DNA of 64,000 bases from Bacteroidales bacterium UBA4772. Lineage in GTDB: Bacteria; Bacteroidota; Bacteroidia; Bacteroidales; VadinHA17. The stretch is from the NCBI GenBank assembly GCA_002403305.1, contig DHHM01000010.1:186001-250000 (forward strand), read 5' to 3'. Below, one piece after another: positions 43,129 to 53,592 of the stretch (positions within the stretch are counted from its first letter, which is position 1; every line of letters begins with the position of its first letter). The position numbers and the translations under genes were made by a program. The notes under the pieces are model-generated. The model worked only from the letters and a program-made list of their open reading frames with translations, was not told the DNA's origin and ran no database searches.

Positions 43129-44334
43129 ATGAGAACAACTAATAATAAATTGCAGCAAAGATATAATACGCTTAAACATTTTTTAAATGAAAAACAACGG
43201 CGATTATATCTTGGCACTGAAGCTCAAGCCATAGGGTATGGTGGCGCTTCAGAAGTTTCAAGGCAAACCGGAGTTTCCCGCAGAGCAATTCAACAAGGGA
43301 TAATAGAATTAGAACAAGAACCAGACTTTATTGCAACAGCAAGAATACGTAAAGAAGGCGGTGGTAGAAAACGCCGTGTTGCCACTGATTTTACATTGAA
43401 AGATGATCTTGAAAAGTTAATTGATCCTGTAACAAGGGGCGACCCGGAATCTCCATTAAGATGGACCTGTAAAAGCGTTAGAAAACTTTCTGATGCTTTG
43501 ATATCCCTTGGTCATAAAACGAGCCACCGAATGGTGGCAGAACTATTGAGCGAAATGGGATATAGCTTACAGGCAAATAGAAAAACAAGAGAAGGAGATT
43601 CGCATCCCGATCGTGATAAACAGTTTGAATATATCAACAACAGTGTAAAAAAGTATTTTAAAAACCGGCAACCCGTTATTTCCGTTGATACCAGGAAAAA
43701 AGAATTGGTGGATGATTTTAAAAATAATGGGAAAGAACTATGTCCAAGAGGAAAACCAGAAATCGTCAGGGTGCATGATTTTGAAGACAAAACATTAGGC
43801 AAGGTTAATCCTTATGGTGTATATGATATTGGGAAAAACATGGGTTGGGTTAGTGTTGGCATTGATAGTGACACGGCCGCTTTTGCAGTAGAAAGTATAA
43901 GGAAATGGTGGAATACCATGGGAAAAGAATTATACCCCAAAGCAAAACAATTATTGATTACAGCTGACGGCGGAGGAAGTAACAGTAGTAGAAGTAGATT
44001 GTGGAAAATAGAAATACAGAAACTTTCAAATGAAACAGGACTGGAAATTAAGACAAGTCATTTCCCTCCCGGAACAAGTAAATGGAATAAAATAGAGCAT
44101 CGGCTATTTTCATACATCAGCCAGAATTGGCGAGGAAAACCCTTAATCAGTCATGAAGTCATAATTAATTTAATCGCAGCAACAACAACTAAAGAAGGAT
44201 TAAAAATAAAATGTCAAATAGACGATAATATTTATCCCAAAGGAATTAAAATTAGTGACAGAGAATTAGAAAAAGTAAAAATATTAAGAGACGATTTTCA
44301 TGGAGAATGGAATTATTCAATATCTCCAGCTTAA
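43129..44334 (+). CDS. ISAzo13-family transposase (Rhodopirellula-type DDE)
   Basis: 401 residues. An N-terminal HTH region (YNTLKHFLNEKQRRLYLGTEAQAIGYGGASEVSRQTGVSRRAIQQG) is followed by RKEGGGRKR and a DDE catalytic domain: VISVDTRKKE (first D), LLITADGGGSN (second D) and HFPPGTSKWNKIEHRLF (final E). This is the pattern of the ISAzo13/Rhodopirellula transposase family. The reading frame is intact and the ends are recognisable, so the element may still be active. Codon use is AT-rich like the adjacent scar. Confidence 0.9.
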   Translation: MRTTNNKLQQRYNTLKHFLNEKQRRLYLGTEAQAIGYGGASEVSRQTGVSRRAIQQGIIELEQEPDFIATARIRKEGGGRKRRVATDFTLKDDLEKLIDPVTRGDPESPLRWTCKSVRKLSDALISLGHKTSHRMVAELLSEMGYSLQANRKTREGDSHPDRDKQFEYINNSVKKYFKNRQPVISVDTRKKELVDDFKNNGKELCPRGKPEIVRVHDFEDKTLGKVNPYGVYDIGKNMGWVSVGIDSDTAAFAVESIRKWWNTMGKELYPKAKQLLITADGGGSNSSRSRLWKIEIQKLSNETGLEIKTSHFPPGTSKWNKIEHRLFSYISQNWRGKPLISHEVIINLIAATTTKEGLKIKCQIDDNIYPKGIKISDRELEKVKILRDDFHGEWNYSISPA

Positions 44335-44367
44335 CAATTATTTGATATATTTATTTTGTGACAACTC

Positions 44368-44766
44368 CTAAGAGTGGGGTTCACCTGAGGGAATAATGAA
44401 ATAGGAATCAGGAGTTACATGGTATAACTGGTCTTTAATATGAACAGTACCACTGCCGTCAATACAATAAATTAAAATGTTCTGGCTTATTCCTTTTTTC
44501 CGTTTCCGGTAATGATTTTTGTCATTAGGATAAAATCCCATATCGGTAATGTATAAATCCGAAATCAACGGATTATTCAGCACAATTTCCAGTTGCTTTT
44601 TCGATAAAACTACACTGCGGTCGCCGTAAAAATGGTCTTTTTTGCCGGTCTGAGGTTCGGTTTTTTCGACATTCTCTTTTATTTTGAGACGTGAATTTGA
44701 ATAATGTATGAAAAAATCAGATAATCTATTGTTTTTGTTTAAACTAAATTTATTGTTATTCTGGGA
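44368..44766 (-). pseudogene. AraC-family regulator, N-terminal cupin remnant cut by the IS
   Basis: The open frame reads ...RLKIKENVEKTEPQTGKKDHFYGDRSVVLSKKQLEIVLNNPL...NHYRKRKKGISQNILIYCIDGSGTVHIKDQLYHVTPDSYFIIPSGEPHS and stops inside the IS end at 44368. It matches the arabinose-binding cupin half of AraC regulators (NxxLIYCxxGxGxxxxxxxxYxxxxxxxxxIPxGxPH). The C-terminal AraC HTH is missing and no ATG start exists in frame within the remnant, so both ends are damaged. It may once have controlled the adjacent PUL. Confidence 0.7.
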
Positions 44767-44769
44767 TTA

Positions 44770-45268
44770 AAATACGGAAAAAATGTGTTATTTGAGTTAC
44801 TGATGTTAAATATTATTTTAGAATGTATTTGAAATGTCAGTAAATCAGATTTATATATAATTAAAAAAAATACTTAGAATCATTTATGGTTGTTTCAATT
44901 TCGATTAAGGTTTAATCTGCCCTAACTTATAGGGCTGATTCCTTAATAAAATAGTATTGTACAAATTCTATCAGAATAGTCTATTTACTCGGACACCTTT
45001 ATCACATAAATTTGGTTAAAGTATAATGGCTAATCGAATTGTGAATAAACTGATTGTGAATAAATTGTATGAATTGGCGGGTTAATCAAAATATCATAAT
45101 AACATATAACGAAAGCCCTAATGCGTGTAACAGAATAACTTAACAAAAAGAGAACCGAGAAAGTAACTTTATTTTAAGCTCAAAAAACATTGTCATTTTT
45201 CCATGTTTTAGATTCGATAAAATGCGGTTGAACATAAAATCAAACCTTAACCTAGTAAAAAAACCTTA
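44770..45268. other. AT-rich intergenic stretch, nothing recognised
   Basis: About 500 very AT-rich bases between the AraC remnant and the decayed glycosidase. No coding frame, repeat or clear hairpin was seen. Confidence 0.5.
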
Positions 45269-48200
45269 TTACGGAGTTGGGCATGATGAGGACCAGGGGC
45301 AACTGGGTTCATGGTTTGTGATGGCGGCGCTCGTCCTTATGGTTACCGGGCCCATCAAACCCGAATCAGTGCGTCCGATGTATTGCGAAGGGGTGGTCAG
45401 AAAATGGTTGCCGAGGGTATTATAAACAAGGATTTCGATTTGATTTTGACCATTCAGGAGTTTTCCTGTAACATCAAATTTCCAGGGCGACATGGATTTT
45501 GTTCCAACCGGTTTCCCGTTCATGATTACTTCGGTGGAGGCCACCACTCTTCCCAAATCGAGCACCACGTTTTTTGAGGCAGCCTGTTCCTTTGTCAAGC
45601 TGATGGTTTTGCGGTACCATATTCCCCCGGAATAGGTTTTGACCGACTCGTTTTCAAACAAATTACCTAATTCAATTTTGCCTTTTTCGCAGGCAAAAAC
45701 CACCGGCTCAGGAATGGCTGCACCGTCTGATAATGCTGGCAACTGCTCCAGTATGACGGCAACAATTGAAGTATTCGGTTCAATTTCCGCCAATTCCGCT
45801 TTCCATACCGTTATATCAGAGTCGGCCACCCTGCCTGGCTCCAGCTGACTTTTTTCAACCACACAAACCTTTCCTGAAACACAAACTTCGGGTTTTGCTT
45901 TCGAAACAATGAAAACTGCCTTTGTTCCGGGTGGAGCTTTAAACCTGTACAAACCATTTTTTTCTTTTTCATACGGACAACTATTGAAGGACAAAATCGC
46001 GGGGTTCAAAAACCAGTCGGTTGCCAACGAAACAGTTTTATTTAATGTCTGTTGATTTTTTTGTTTGAAGACAAAATAGCCGCGACCTGTATTTTCATAT
46101 TTCAGCAAAACAGGATTGAAACCTGCTTTCAGTTCCGCTACTGCAGTTTCAGGTTCGATGTTTTTGTTGTTTATCCAGACTTTTGCCGGAAGCAAACCAC
46201 TTTTCCCGATTTAGGCATTTTGCGCCTGCCCCGACTTTACAGTTGACCAGAGAAAATATACGTTTCCGCCTGGTTACGGCTCAAGCGGATAAACCGGCAT
46301 GTGCCGCCATTCCAGATTTAGATTTCCGAATGAAATAATATCGTTGTTTACTTAACCTTTCAAACCATGGTATCCCTGATGACCGGCATCGTCTTTCAGT
46401 CCCCACCGCCACGAAAATTCGTACGGCTGCCAATAATACTGTTTCCCATTTACTGTCACCGGTTCACCGGGATTGATGTGCAAAAGTGAAGCCAGTTTTG
46501 CTTCGAGACCTGTATGATCTGCCTTTTCAGGAAGCGGGCCCAGTTTCCGGAACTGCTGACCAAACTATACATCGGTGGCTTGCCAGTTGCTGCCATTAAA
46601 GGAGGGATTCTGCCAATCCTTAGATAAATTAGTTTCAGGTGCGAATTTCATTTCCCAAACTTCCGCCCCAATTTTTGCATCGAGAGCGGGCAAACGGTAA
46701 TCACCGTATTTGTTGTCGAGCGTAGGTTTTAGTTCAAATTCCCATTCATTGCCGATTTCAATAACTTCAGTTTTCACATTTTCGTGTGCTGACTGGTTCG
46801 CAATTTTTGGCTCTCCACTGCTGAAAACCAGCAACTGAGTCTGATTTTCGTCCAACGGAAGTTTCAATATAGTTCCTTCATTAGTAGACGAAGAAACTGC
46901 GGTTTCAGTAACCGTTCCATCCCACGGATTCCAGAGTTCAACCTTTCCTTTGGTTCTGAAAAAACATTCAGTTCCTTTTGGCAAACCATAAACAAAATAT
47001 AGGTCGCGGTGACCGGCTTTCCGGTGCAAAATGTAAGGTGTTCCGCTCCCGTTTTCAATTTTGAAATCCGGAGTAAATAAACCCGAAATCACACGTTTTA
47101 CTTCCACCGGATTTTTCAGAAATATTCCATTTCCACCGGCAGCGTTTTTGTTGAAATGAATTTGGGTTGAATCCATTTGATTAAAATCGGCATTGCCAAA
47201 AATCTCATCAACCATTGATTGCAATTTGCTATCACCACTACTTGCACGGTCGCTTGCTTCTGGCAAACTGCCAACGGCCAGCACAATTCCCCCCGACCGG
47301 TAAAACTCCAGAGCCTTTTCGATGTTGGAATAGCGCACTACCGACATGGCCGGTAAAATCAGTAGTTTATATTTTTCGCCACTCACTTCCAGGTGTTTAT
47401 TATTTATCACACAGCGGTCGAGTGACTTAAAGTCCATAAAGTCGAAATCAACTCCTGAAGGATAGAGGTCGCGGGCAATATCGAAAGCCGTACTCACAGC
47501 TTTATCTCCATTCAGCGCGGCCTGAAACGGTTCAACAGGGTACATCAGTGCCACATCGCAAACATGGTGCCCCTGCGACAGCACGTAACTGAGCCGTTCA
47601 TTGCATTTCATCAAATCTTTTGCATGTTGCCAGTACGGTTGGCGGAAATGGTTATCGGGGGCAGCCCACTCCCACCAACTTCCGTGCGTGGTATAGTACA
47701 AACCGTGCAAACTGAGCAAATTAAATCCCATGGCATAATTGGCAAAAATGGCACTTGCCAGTTCTTCGCTGCTGGTGCCCCAGCCGCTGCCATAAAAGCC
47801 TTCGAGCCAGGTGCGGGGCCGTTCGTACATATGTGAAATCGAACTGGCCACCTTGCTTTTGATGATATTCCTGCCCAATCCGGGCTGGTCGGCGCCCGGT
47901 CCCGACATCCAGCGCTGTGTGCGGAAATAGTCGCCAAACTCAGTCACATCCTGACCGCGTCCACCATGGTCGCAACCATATAACATCCCGCGGCTGGTAT
48001 ACCAGTCGTAAACCGGTTTGAAAAAACCCACTTCCGATAGTTCCACCATCACATCGTTGTAATCGAGCCTGATTTTAAACGAAGCTGAATCGATATCGCC
48101 AAAAAGATGCGGTAGTTTGGGAACGATGTCGTAACCTTTTCTTTTTAGAAATTCAGCAGCAAACGAATCATTCCAAAGAAATCCGCGAATTCCGAAACTA

Positions 48201-49025
48201 AGTTCATCGGAAAAAAAAATTCAATCCTTTTCCTGCTTCACCCGGGCAGTGGTCTTCGAAGCGCTGAAAAAACTTTTCCACCATTTTGGGGCCACTGAGC
48301 GGATTCATGGGGTCGAACGATGTTTTTACTGTTACCCGGTGAACGAGGAAGATTTTCCAGTCAGTGGCAGGTGCATTCCAGGAAAGCAACGAATCTTTCA
48401 CATTTGGTTTGATATCGGATGATGAAGCGATATCGATTTCACCTTTCACCATTTTATATGCAGTTGCAGAAACCAGGTTTTCAGGGACTTTCTTTTCGAT
48501 AAGTTTACCGCCGCTGACATCCAGTTGTTCTGACTCCAGTTTTGAACCATACAAACCCGGATTTTCAATGAGTATTTCATCGACGTACCAACCCTGACCG
48601 GCAGCACCCAAGGTATAATCGCTTAAACTGACCGACATATCGCGCTTTTTAGCTTCCTGCAAAAACCAGTTAAACAACTTCCACCACTCTTCGCTGAAAA
48701 GTGAGGGTTGGCTCGGATAGGTCAATCCGTAACTGGCTCCTCCCGCATCGGTGTGGCAATAGTTAACCTGCAAACCGGTAACTCCCATGTCTTCCAACTG
48801 TTCCAGTTGCCAGAGAATGCGCTCTTTGGTGAGCGTGTCGCCAATCTACCAGTAAAACGCCACATTTCCGTAACCCTTTGGCGGGTTTTGAAAACCCGGC
48901 AAAACATCAAGTTCAGGCGAACGGTCGGGATAACCGGGGGGATTTTTTGATACTTGCTGAGTGCATGAAAATGCAAAAATAGCGATGACAAAAAGGAGTT
49001 TAACCCTTTTCAGGTTGTTGTTCAT
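45269..49025 (-). pseudogene. Decayed GH106-like glycoside hydrolase lipoprotein
   Basis: One ancestral gene of about 1,250 codons, now broken. From ATG 49025 it starts with a lipoprotein signal (MNNNLKRVKLLFVIAIFAFSC), then: TAG at 48846-48848 where YWW is expected (NVAFYW-stop-IGDTLTKERILW); a frameshift in a run of nine A (plus strand about 48211-48219); then in one frame TAG at 46565-46567 and TAA at 46352-46354, 46274-46276 and 46211-46213. Conserved pieces such as EGFYGSGWGTSSEELASAIF and LHGLYYTTHGSWWEWAAPDN resemble GH106 alpha-L-rhamnosidase-type proteins, and the C-terminal GGIWYRKTI...DLGRVVASTEVIMNGKPVG is a galactose-binding-like domain. Six lesions mean it cannot make a full enzyme. 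Confidence 0.8.
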
Positions 49026-49181
49026 TTTAATTCGGGTTAGGTTGTTGATTAACCTATACAACAAATTTATAATAACTTTTGAACCTGATTTACAGAAAGT
49101 TCTGCCACCGGATTGAATTTTTAACCCGCCATATAATTTTTCAGGCAGCTCTGAATCCATTTAATAAGCCGTGAACCAAGG

Positions 49182-52100
49182 CTATAGGATCATAATTTTC
49201 ATCGTAACCGAACGTCCATTTTTCAGGACAATTCTCAGTAAATGTAATCCAGCTGCTGTTTCCGGAAATTCAAAAACTATCCCGGGGATTTCCATTTTTA
49301 CTGTATAATCAGATATATTTTCCCCATTCATAGTGAGCAATGAGATGTGATCAACATAAGTGGCACCGAAAAATTCAACAAAAATCGCCTTCCTTGCAGG
49401 ATTAGGATAAGTGCGTATATTTATTTCAATGTCAATTATTTCTGCAGGTGGGGCCCACTGGTTCATTAACTGCTCCACCTGGCCTACCGGAATCTCCTTA
49501 TCCCATAATTTTACCTCATCAACACTTCCAAGAAGGGCATACTGGGTTTCTACGTTATCCATCCGGCCTATGGCAAAAGGCTTGGTTGAGGCTAATATGC
49601 TGCCGGAGAAGGATTTAAAAGAATCCAATACACCATCCACATAAAGTTCCATTGAATAGCCGGTAAAAAGTGCTGAAACATGGTAATATCGGTTGAGCTC
49701 AATTGGTGTTGAGCCATCAAGGTCTGCAACGCCTGAGTTTGTTTTAACAGTCCACCGCAGCAGTCCTTCGGGAGTAATGGATAGCTTATACCGTTGTTGC
49801 CACGAACCGTGAGAAATGATAAACCTTTCTGAACCCAGTTGCTCGCATTTGATCCAGCAGCTCAGGCTAACGGCATCAGCGAAGTTCAGGTCATTATGAT
49901 TATCTGTATAGATTATATTATCTCCTGAGGTGAACCTGTATGCCAGCAATGGCATACTCCGGGCATCATCCGTTTTGGTTGCGCCGGATACTGTTGCGTG
50001 GAAACGATCGGCAGCGGCGTTGCGATTATCTGAATCGAAGGGATACCATATCAGCGGAGTTTGAATAGCCATGCTTGTATCTTTTGTCAATACCCCGATG
50101 GATGCCGATGTGGATAGCATTTCCTGATTTGTAACCAGCACTGAGATGTCCCCAACCGATGGGATAGCAGGGGCCTGCCAGATAACAGAATTCCCTGTGG
50201 TTTGTTGTAAAACGCCTGTTGAAGCGCTCCAGGAATATTCAAAAATTTCGTCTGGGGCCGGTTCAACAAGTGCGATAAAGCTGTTTTGGCCGCCAATAGC
50301 TGTGTATCTTTTACTTGCCTGTATGCCATTCACTACAGGTGGCACAGGGATACTCTCAACTATCTGAAGGTGTAACGTATCTTCGGCGGTCTGGTCATTG
50401 ATGCTTATTCTGCATTTAAGAATAATTTGACCGGGTAACCCTGGTGCATTAAAAAGTGCATGCGATTGGCTCTGACCTGCTATCAATATATCATCAAAAA
50501 ACCATTCAAATTGCACCTGGTCACCGGAATTGATATTTCCCGGTTCGCAATATGCCGTGAATGCGGAATTTATAATAATCGGGTTCTTGTCGGTCGCAAG
50601 TGCCTTTATGCGGATGCTATCTGTATAATTATACTGATAATGATAGTCGAGTATCTCCTCTTCAGCATATAGTCTGCCATCGCGGGCTTCTGGTACAATT
50701 CCTTCACTGTAAAGCCTGATCAGCCTTACTTCCCCGGCTGGAACTGCAAGCTGAATGGACTCCGAAACCCCGGAGAGAATAATATTTTCGGTAATAGCCT
50801 CGTACACCCCGAAAGTGCCTGCCGGCAGTTCAACATTAACCTGTCTATCAATTTGTGTCGGATTAAAATAGAGATAAGCCGGCAGTGAATTGTCTCCGTA
50901 AAAATCAGTTTTATTTAGGTCTATCTGCAGGATTTCAGGGATGTTGGTTGCTTGTGTCACTGCGGCAAGGTATCCTACACTTGATCCACTGTAGAGTGAC
51001 AGGTTAGTTGCTGCCCAGCCACCCTGGATGGCATCGCCGGTCGCGAAGGGTATTTTGGTCAGCCACACTTCTTTCATCGATTCATAAGGGATGCAAGCCG
51101 TGGGGTCGTTTACTGAAGCCCATGTATATGAATCCTGATTAGTTTGTGGAAGAGCATTCCAGTAAAACAACCGGCTGGCATTGGTAATATTCAGCAGCCA
51201 TTTGGCAATGGCACGCGAATAGCGTTTGTCGTATTTGGGTACAGGCGCCAGTGACGCAGCCTGCTGAAACCCATTCATCACAAAAGCATAATCATTGCCG
51301 CCATCGTTGGCTTCGCCGATCAGACCTGATACATCATACCCTCCCCAGGTTCCCACAATAGCACCCCAGTCACGCAAATCACCTCTATTGAAGCACCAGT
51401 CGAGCAGTTTCTGTAAGGGGTAATTCGTGCCTTCAACAGCATTCATACGGGCGGCAGCAAGCGTCCCGTAAGGCAGCTGAAGTTCGTAGGATGGATTGGT
51501 TTCAAAACCTGCCAGAAAATCCATGGCAAGCTGGGCCCCTTCGAAATATTTTCTTTTACCTGTTTCAAGATAGGCATTATAGAGCAGCCAGGCTATGCTT
51601 CCGGCTGATTCCGGCTCAGGGACGCCTGTTGTCAGCGGCAACCCCGTGGCCAGGTTGAATGCACGGTAGTTCATGAACGGGACAGTCCATGGTGTAGTGC
51701 TGCCACCCAATTGGTTTACACAATTAAGCCAGCGGTCGGCAACAGTTGTAAACTGAGTGCTGAATTCAGGGGCGGCAACGGGATATAATGACCTTAATTG
51801 ATAGAAGTAAACATTGGGCATTACATCGTACCACCAGTCACCTCCTGATGTTGTTGAGTAATTGTTTAAGTAAACATTCTGACCGTTTTGCAGGTTGAAA
51901 AAATCTTTTACCGCAGCTACCCAGTTCAATCCGTTCTGGTTGCTTTTATCTATGCCGGTAAGCGAGGCTCCGACAATAGCAGGTATGACGTTAATAGCTT
52001 CTGCCTGATTGAGATGGTCATCAACACCCACATAAGAATCGAGAAACAAAGGCGTATTACCTGTATAATTGAATTGTCCCTGTGTACCCAGGCGTGACAA

Positions 52101-52298
52101 GGGCAAATATTGTCCTGTTATATTTAAGTTGAAGACATAGCTGTCGTAATCGTGAGCCACAGTATTCCAATCCCTGATTTGGAGCGGCATCGGTGAATCA
52201 GGCATCTGATCAATCCGTAAAATACTTAATTGTCCCTGTTGAGGGAATAACTGCAGAGTGAAAGCTGATAGTAGCAGTACAAGTAGAAATCGGATCAT
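49182..52298 (-). CDS. Large secreted toroid-type protein with Ig-like, LamG and T9SS sorting domains
   Basis: 1038 residues: signal peptide (1-20), a catalytic-looking helical toroid-type region (about 25-540) whose DQMPDSPMPLQIRDWNTVAHDYDSYVFN, GGDWWYDVMPNVYFYQL and NASRLFYWN segments are shared with the 573-residue protein at 58289-60010, two Ig-like domains (about 560-740), a LamG/concanavalin domain (about 750-935: AVSLSCWIKCEQLGSERFIIS) and a T9SS type A sorting tail (about 955-1038: INIRTYPNPARKAIFVEF...GLHLLRIVLKNGRSV). It should be secreted across the outer membrane. I recognise no named CAZy family for the N-terminal part; a polysaccharide-degrading enzyme is the likely role given the PUL. 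Confidence 0.8.
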   Translation of the reverse strand: MIRFLLVLLLSAFTLQLFPQQGQLSILRIDQMPDSPMPLQIRDWNTVAHDYDSYVFNLNITGQYLPLSRLGTQGQFNYTGNTPLFLDSYVGVDDHLNQAEAINVIPAIVGASLTGIDKSNQNGLNWVAAVKDFFNLQNGQNVYLNNYSTTSGGDWWYDVMPNVYFYQLRSLYPVAAPEFSTQFTTVADRWLNCVNQLGGSTTPWTVPFMNYRAFNLATGLPLTTGVPEPESAGSIAWLLYNAYLETGKRKYFEGAQLAMDFLAGFETNPSYELQLPYGTLAAARMNAVEGTNYPLQKLLDWCFNRGDLRDWGAIVGTWGGYDVSGLIGEANDGGNDYAFVMNGFQQAASLAPVPKYDKRYSRAIAKWLLNITNASRLFYWNALPQTNQDSYTWASVNDPTACIPYESMKEVWLTKIPFATGDAIQGGWAATNLSLYSGSSVGYLAAVTQATNIPEILQIDLNKTDFYGDNSLPAYLYFNPTQIDRQVNVELPAGTFGVYEAITENIILSGVSESIQLAVPAGEVRLIRLYSEGIVPEARDGRLYAEEEILDYHYQYNYTDSIRIKALATDKNPIIINSAFTAYCEPGNINSGDQVQFEWFFDDILIAGQSQSHALFNAPGLPGQIILKCRISINDQTAEDTLHLQIVESIPVPPVVNGIQASKRYTAIGGQNSFIALVEPAPDEIFEYSWSASTGVLQQTTGNSVIWQAPAIPSVGDISVLVTNQEMLSTSASIGVLTKDTSMAIQTPLIWYPFDSDNRNAAADRFHATVSGATKTDDARSMPLLAYRFTSGDNIIYTDNHNDLNFADAVSLSCWIKCEQLGSERFIISHGSWQQRYKLSITPEGLLRWTVKTNSGVADLDGSTPIELNRYYHVSALFTGYSMELYVDGVLDSFKSFSGSILASTKPFAIGRMDNVETQYALLGSVDEVKLWDKEIPVGQVEQLMNQWAPPAEIIDIEINIRTYPNPARKAIFVEFFGATYVDHISLLTMNGENISDYTVKMEIPGIVFEFPETAAGLHLLRIVLKNGRSVTMKIMIL

Positions 52299-52386
52299 TT
52301 AAGTAAGTATGTATATAAGATGCAAAGAGAATGAAGTTGTTAAAAGCAACAAGATAAAATAATAAATAGTATACTACAAAAAGGGG

Positions 52387-52430
52387 AGGCTCAATTTCCT
52401 GCTAACCACTATGCAGGAACTATTGAGCCT
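52387..52430 (-). terminator. Strong hairpin between the FIVAR-LamG gene and the T9SS-tagged gene
   Basis: AGGCTCAAT..CCTGC pairs with GCAGG..ATTGAGCCT, giving two stacked helices around a 10-base loop. On the minus strand it is followed by CCCCTTTTT. It would stop or reduce transcription coming from SusC/SusD before the downstream large gene. Confidence 0.7.
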
Positions 52431-52471
52431 TACCCTTAATATACATTAATAATCAGTACAAAACCAACCAA

Positions 52472-53542
52472 TTACGGTTTTTCGTCATTGTAAAGTTTCG
52501 ATACCTGACCATCAGTCAAAGCTATTTTGAAGATTTTCAGCTCGTCGATGGCGCCTTTAAAGTAGCCAAGATTATCAGCTGTTGTCCATTCCATGAAATT
52601 GGCGGCAAGTTCTGCATCAGTTGCCACACAACCAATAATAAACGGCTGGGGACCGGGAGAAGTAAGGGTTTGTGTGAGCGGTCCAATGCCTTTGTTAGCC
52701 TCGGTCCAGGTTTTTGTGAGCGTACCATTTACATAGAATTTCAGTTCCTTGGTTGTTCCGTTAACCGAAACCACAACATGTTTCCACACTCCGGCCGTAA
52801 TAGAGTTATCCGTTTCATTATCGGCATCGATAATCCCGCCATCTACCTTTTTGTAGGTAAAGAATGGTTTTCCGCCGCCCTGAGTCTGCAGTTTATATCC
52901 GTTCCAGTAGTTCTGAGAAACGACATAGTTGTGCTCGTACAGTTCAAGAGGCTTAATCCAGACTGAGATGGTTAAGTTAACAGGCAGAAATGCTGTCGTA
53001 TAAGGAACTTCGAGGTGCGCTCCCTTATCCAGATAAACAGCTTTTCCGCCCTTTACACCATCAACCCAGGTGGGCGACAATGCACCAGCGCCAAGAATAA
53101 CTACATTTCCTTGTTTAAAGGTTGCTACATGAGGGACGGTTGAGTAAGCTGTAGCAGTAGTGCCGGTTCCTTCGTCAAAGTGCCAGCCGGCATTCAGATA
53201 CAGCGATTCATCAATGTAACCATATGCCTTAGAGTTAAAAAGGGTCATGGCTTCGGTTAGCTGTGTAACCAGGTTATCTATTTGTACCTGGGTTAGCGGA
53301 GTAGCAGCTGCAGCTTTCACAGTTGCCAATGCAGTTTTGTAGGTGTTGATGTCTGCCTGAGGGTAATCGTTAGAGGTTGCTGCGGTTGCAAGTGCATCAG
53401 CCTCAGCAATTAAAGCATTGAGTTCGGTCTTGTCTCCTTCGATGATATCCTCATCTCTGTTACATGACCAGACAAACGTTGCTGCACCTATGACCAGCAT
53501 AATGAGCAAGGTTTGCATTTTCATCAGATTTTTCATTTTCAT
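52472..53542 (-). CDS. FIVAR- and LamG-domain lipoprotein of the PUL
   Basis: 356 residues: lipoprotein signal with FVWSC, a FIVAR-type helical domain (about 38-108: ELNALIAEADALATAATSNDYPQADINTYKTALATV...LTQLTEAMTLF), then a LamG/pentraxin-like beta-sandwich (about 125-350: LTISVWIKPLELYEHNYVVSQ, WKHVVVSVNGTTKELKFYVNG, FKGAIDELKIFKIALTDGQV). No catalytic motif is seen; it probably is a surface glycan-binding protein (SusE/F-like position) directly after SusD. Confidence 0.82.
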   Translation of the reverse strand: MKMKNLMKMQTLLIMLVIGAATFVWSCNRDEDIIEGDKTELNALIAEADALATAATSNDYPQADINTYKTALATVKAAAATPLTQVQIDNLVTQLTEAMTLFNSKAYGYIDESLYLNAGWHFDEGTGTTATAYSTVPHVATFKQGNVVILGAGALSPTWVDGVKGGKAVYLDKGAHLEVPYTTAFLPVNLTISVWIKPLELYEHNYVVSQNYWNGYKLQTQGGGKPFFTYKKVDGGIIDADNETDNSITAGVWKHVVVSVNGTTKELKFYVNGTLTKTWTEANKGIGPLTQTLTSPGPQPFIIGCVATDAELAANFMEWTTADNLGYFKGAIDELKIFKIALTDGQVSKLYNDEKP

Positions 53543-53592
53543 TGTTTTTGGTTTTTTAATGTGATTAATTTAGATGGATTGATATATTTATT

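Larger units (their letters stand above)
43069..44372 (+). mobile_element. ISAzo13-like insertion sequence
   Basis: About 1.3 kb bounded by imperfect inverted ends: CTTAGTAACTGTCACAAAAT at 43069 and, on the other strand from 44372, CTTAGGAGTTGTCACAAAAT; TGTCACAAAATAAAT is exact in both. It holds one transposase gene. Target-site duplication is not clear by eye. It truncates an AraC-family gene at its right end. Confidence 0.8.
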
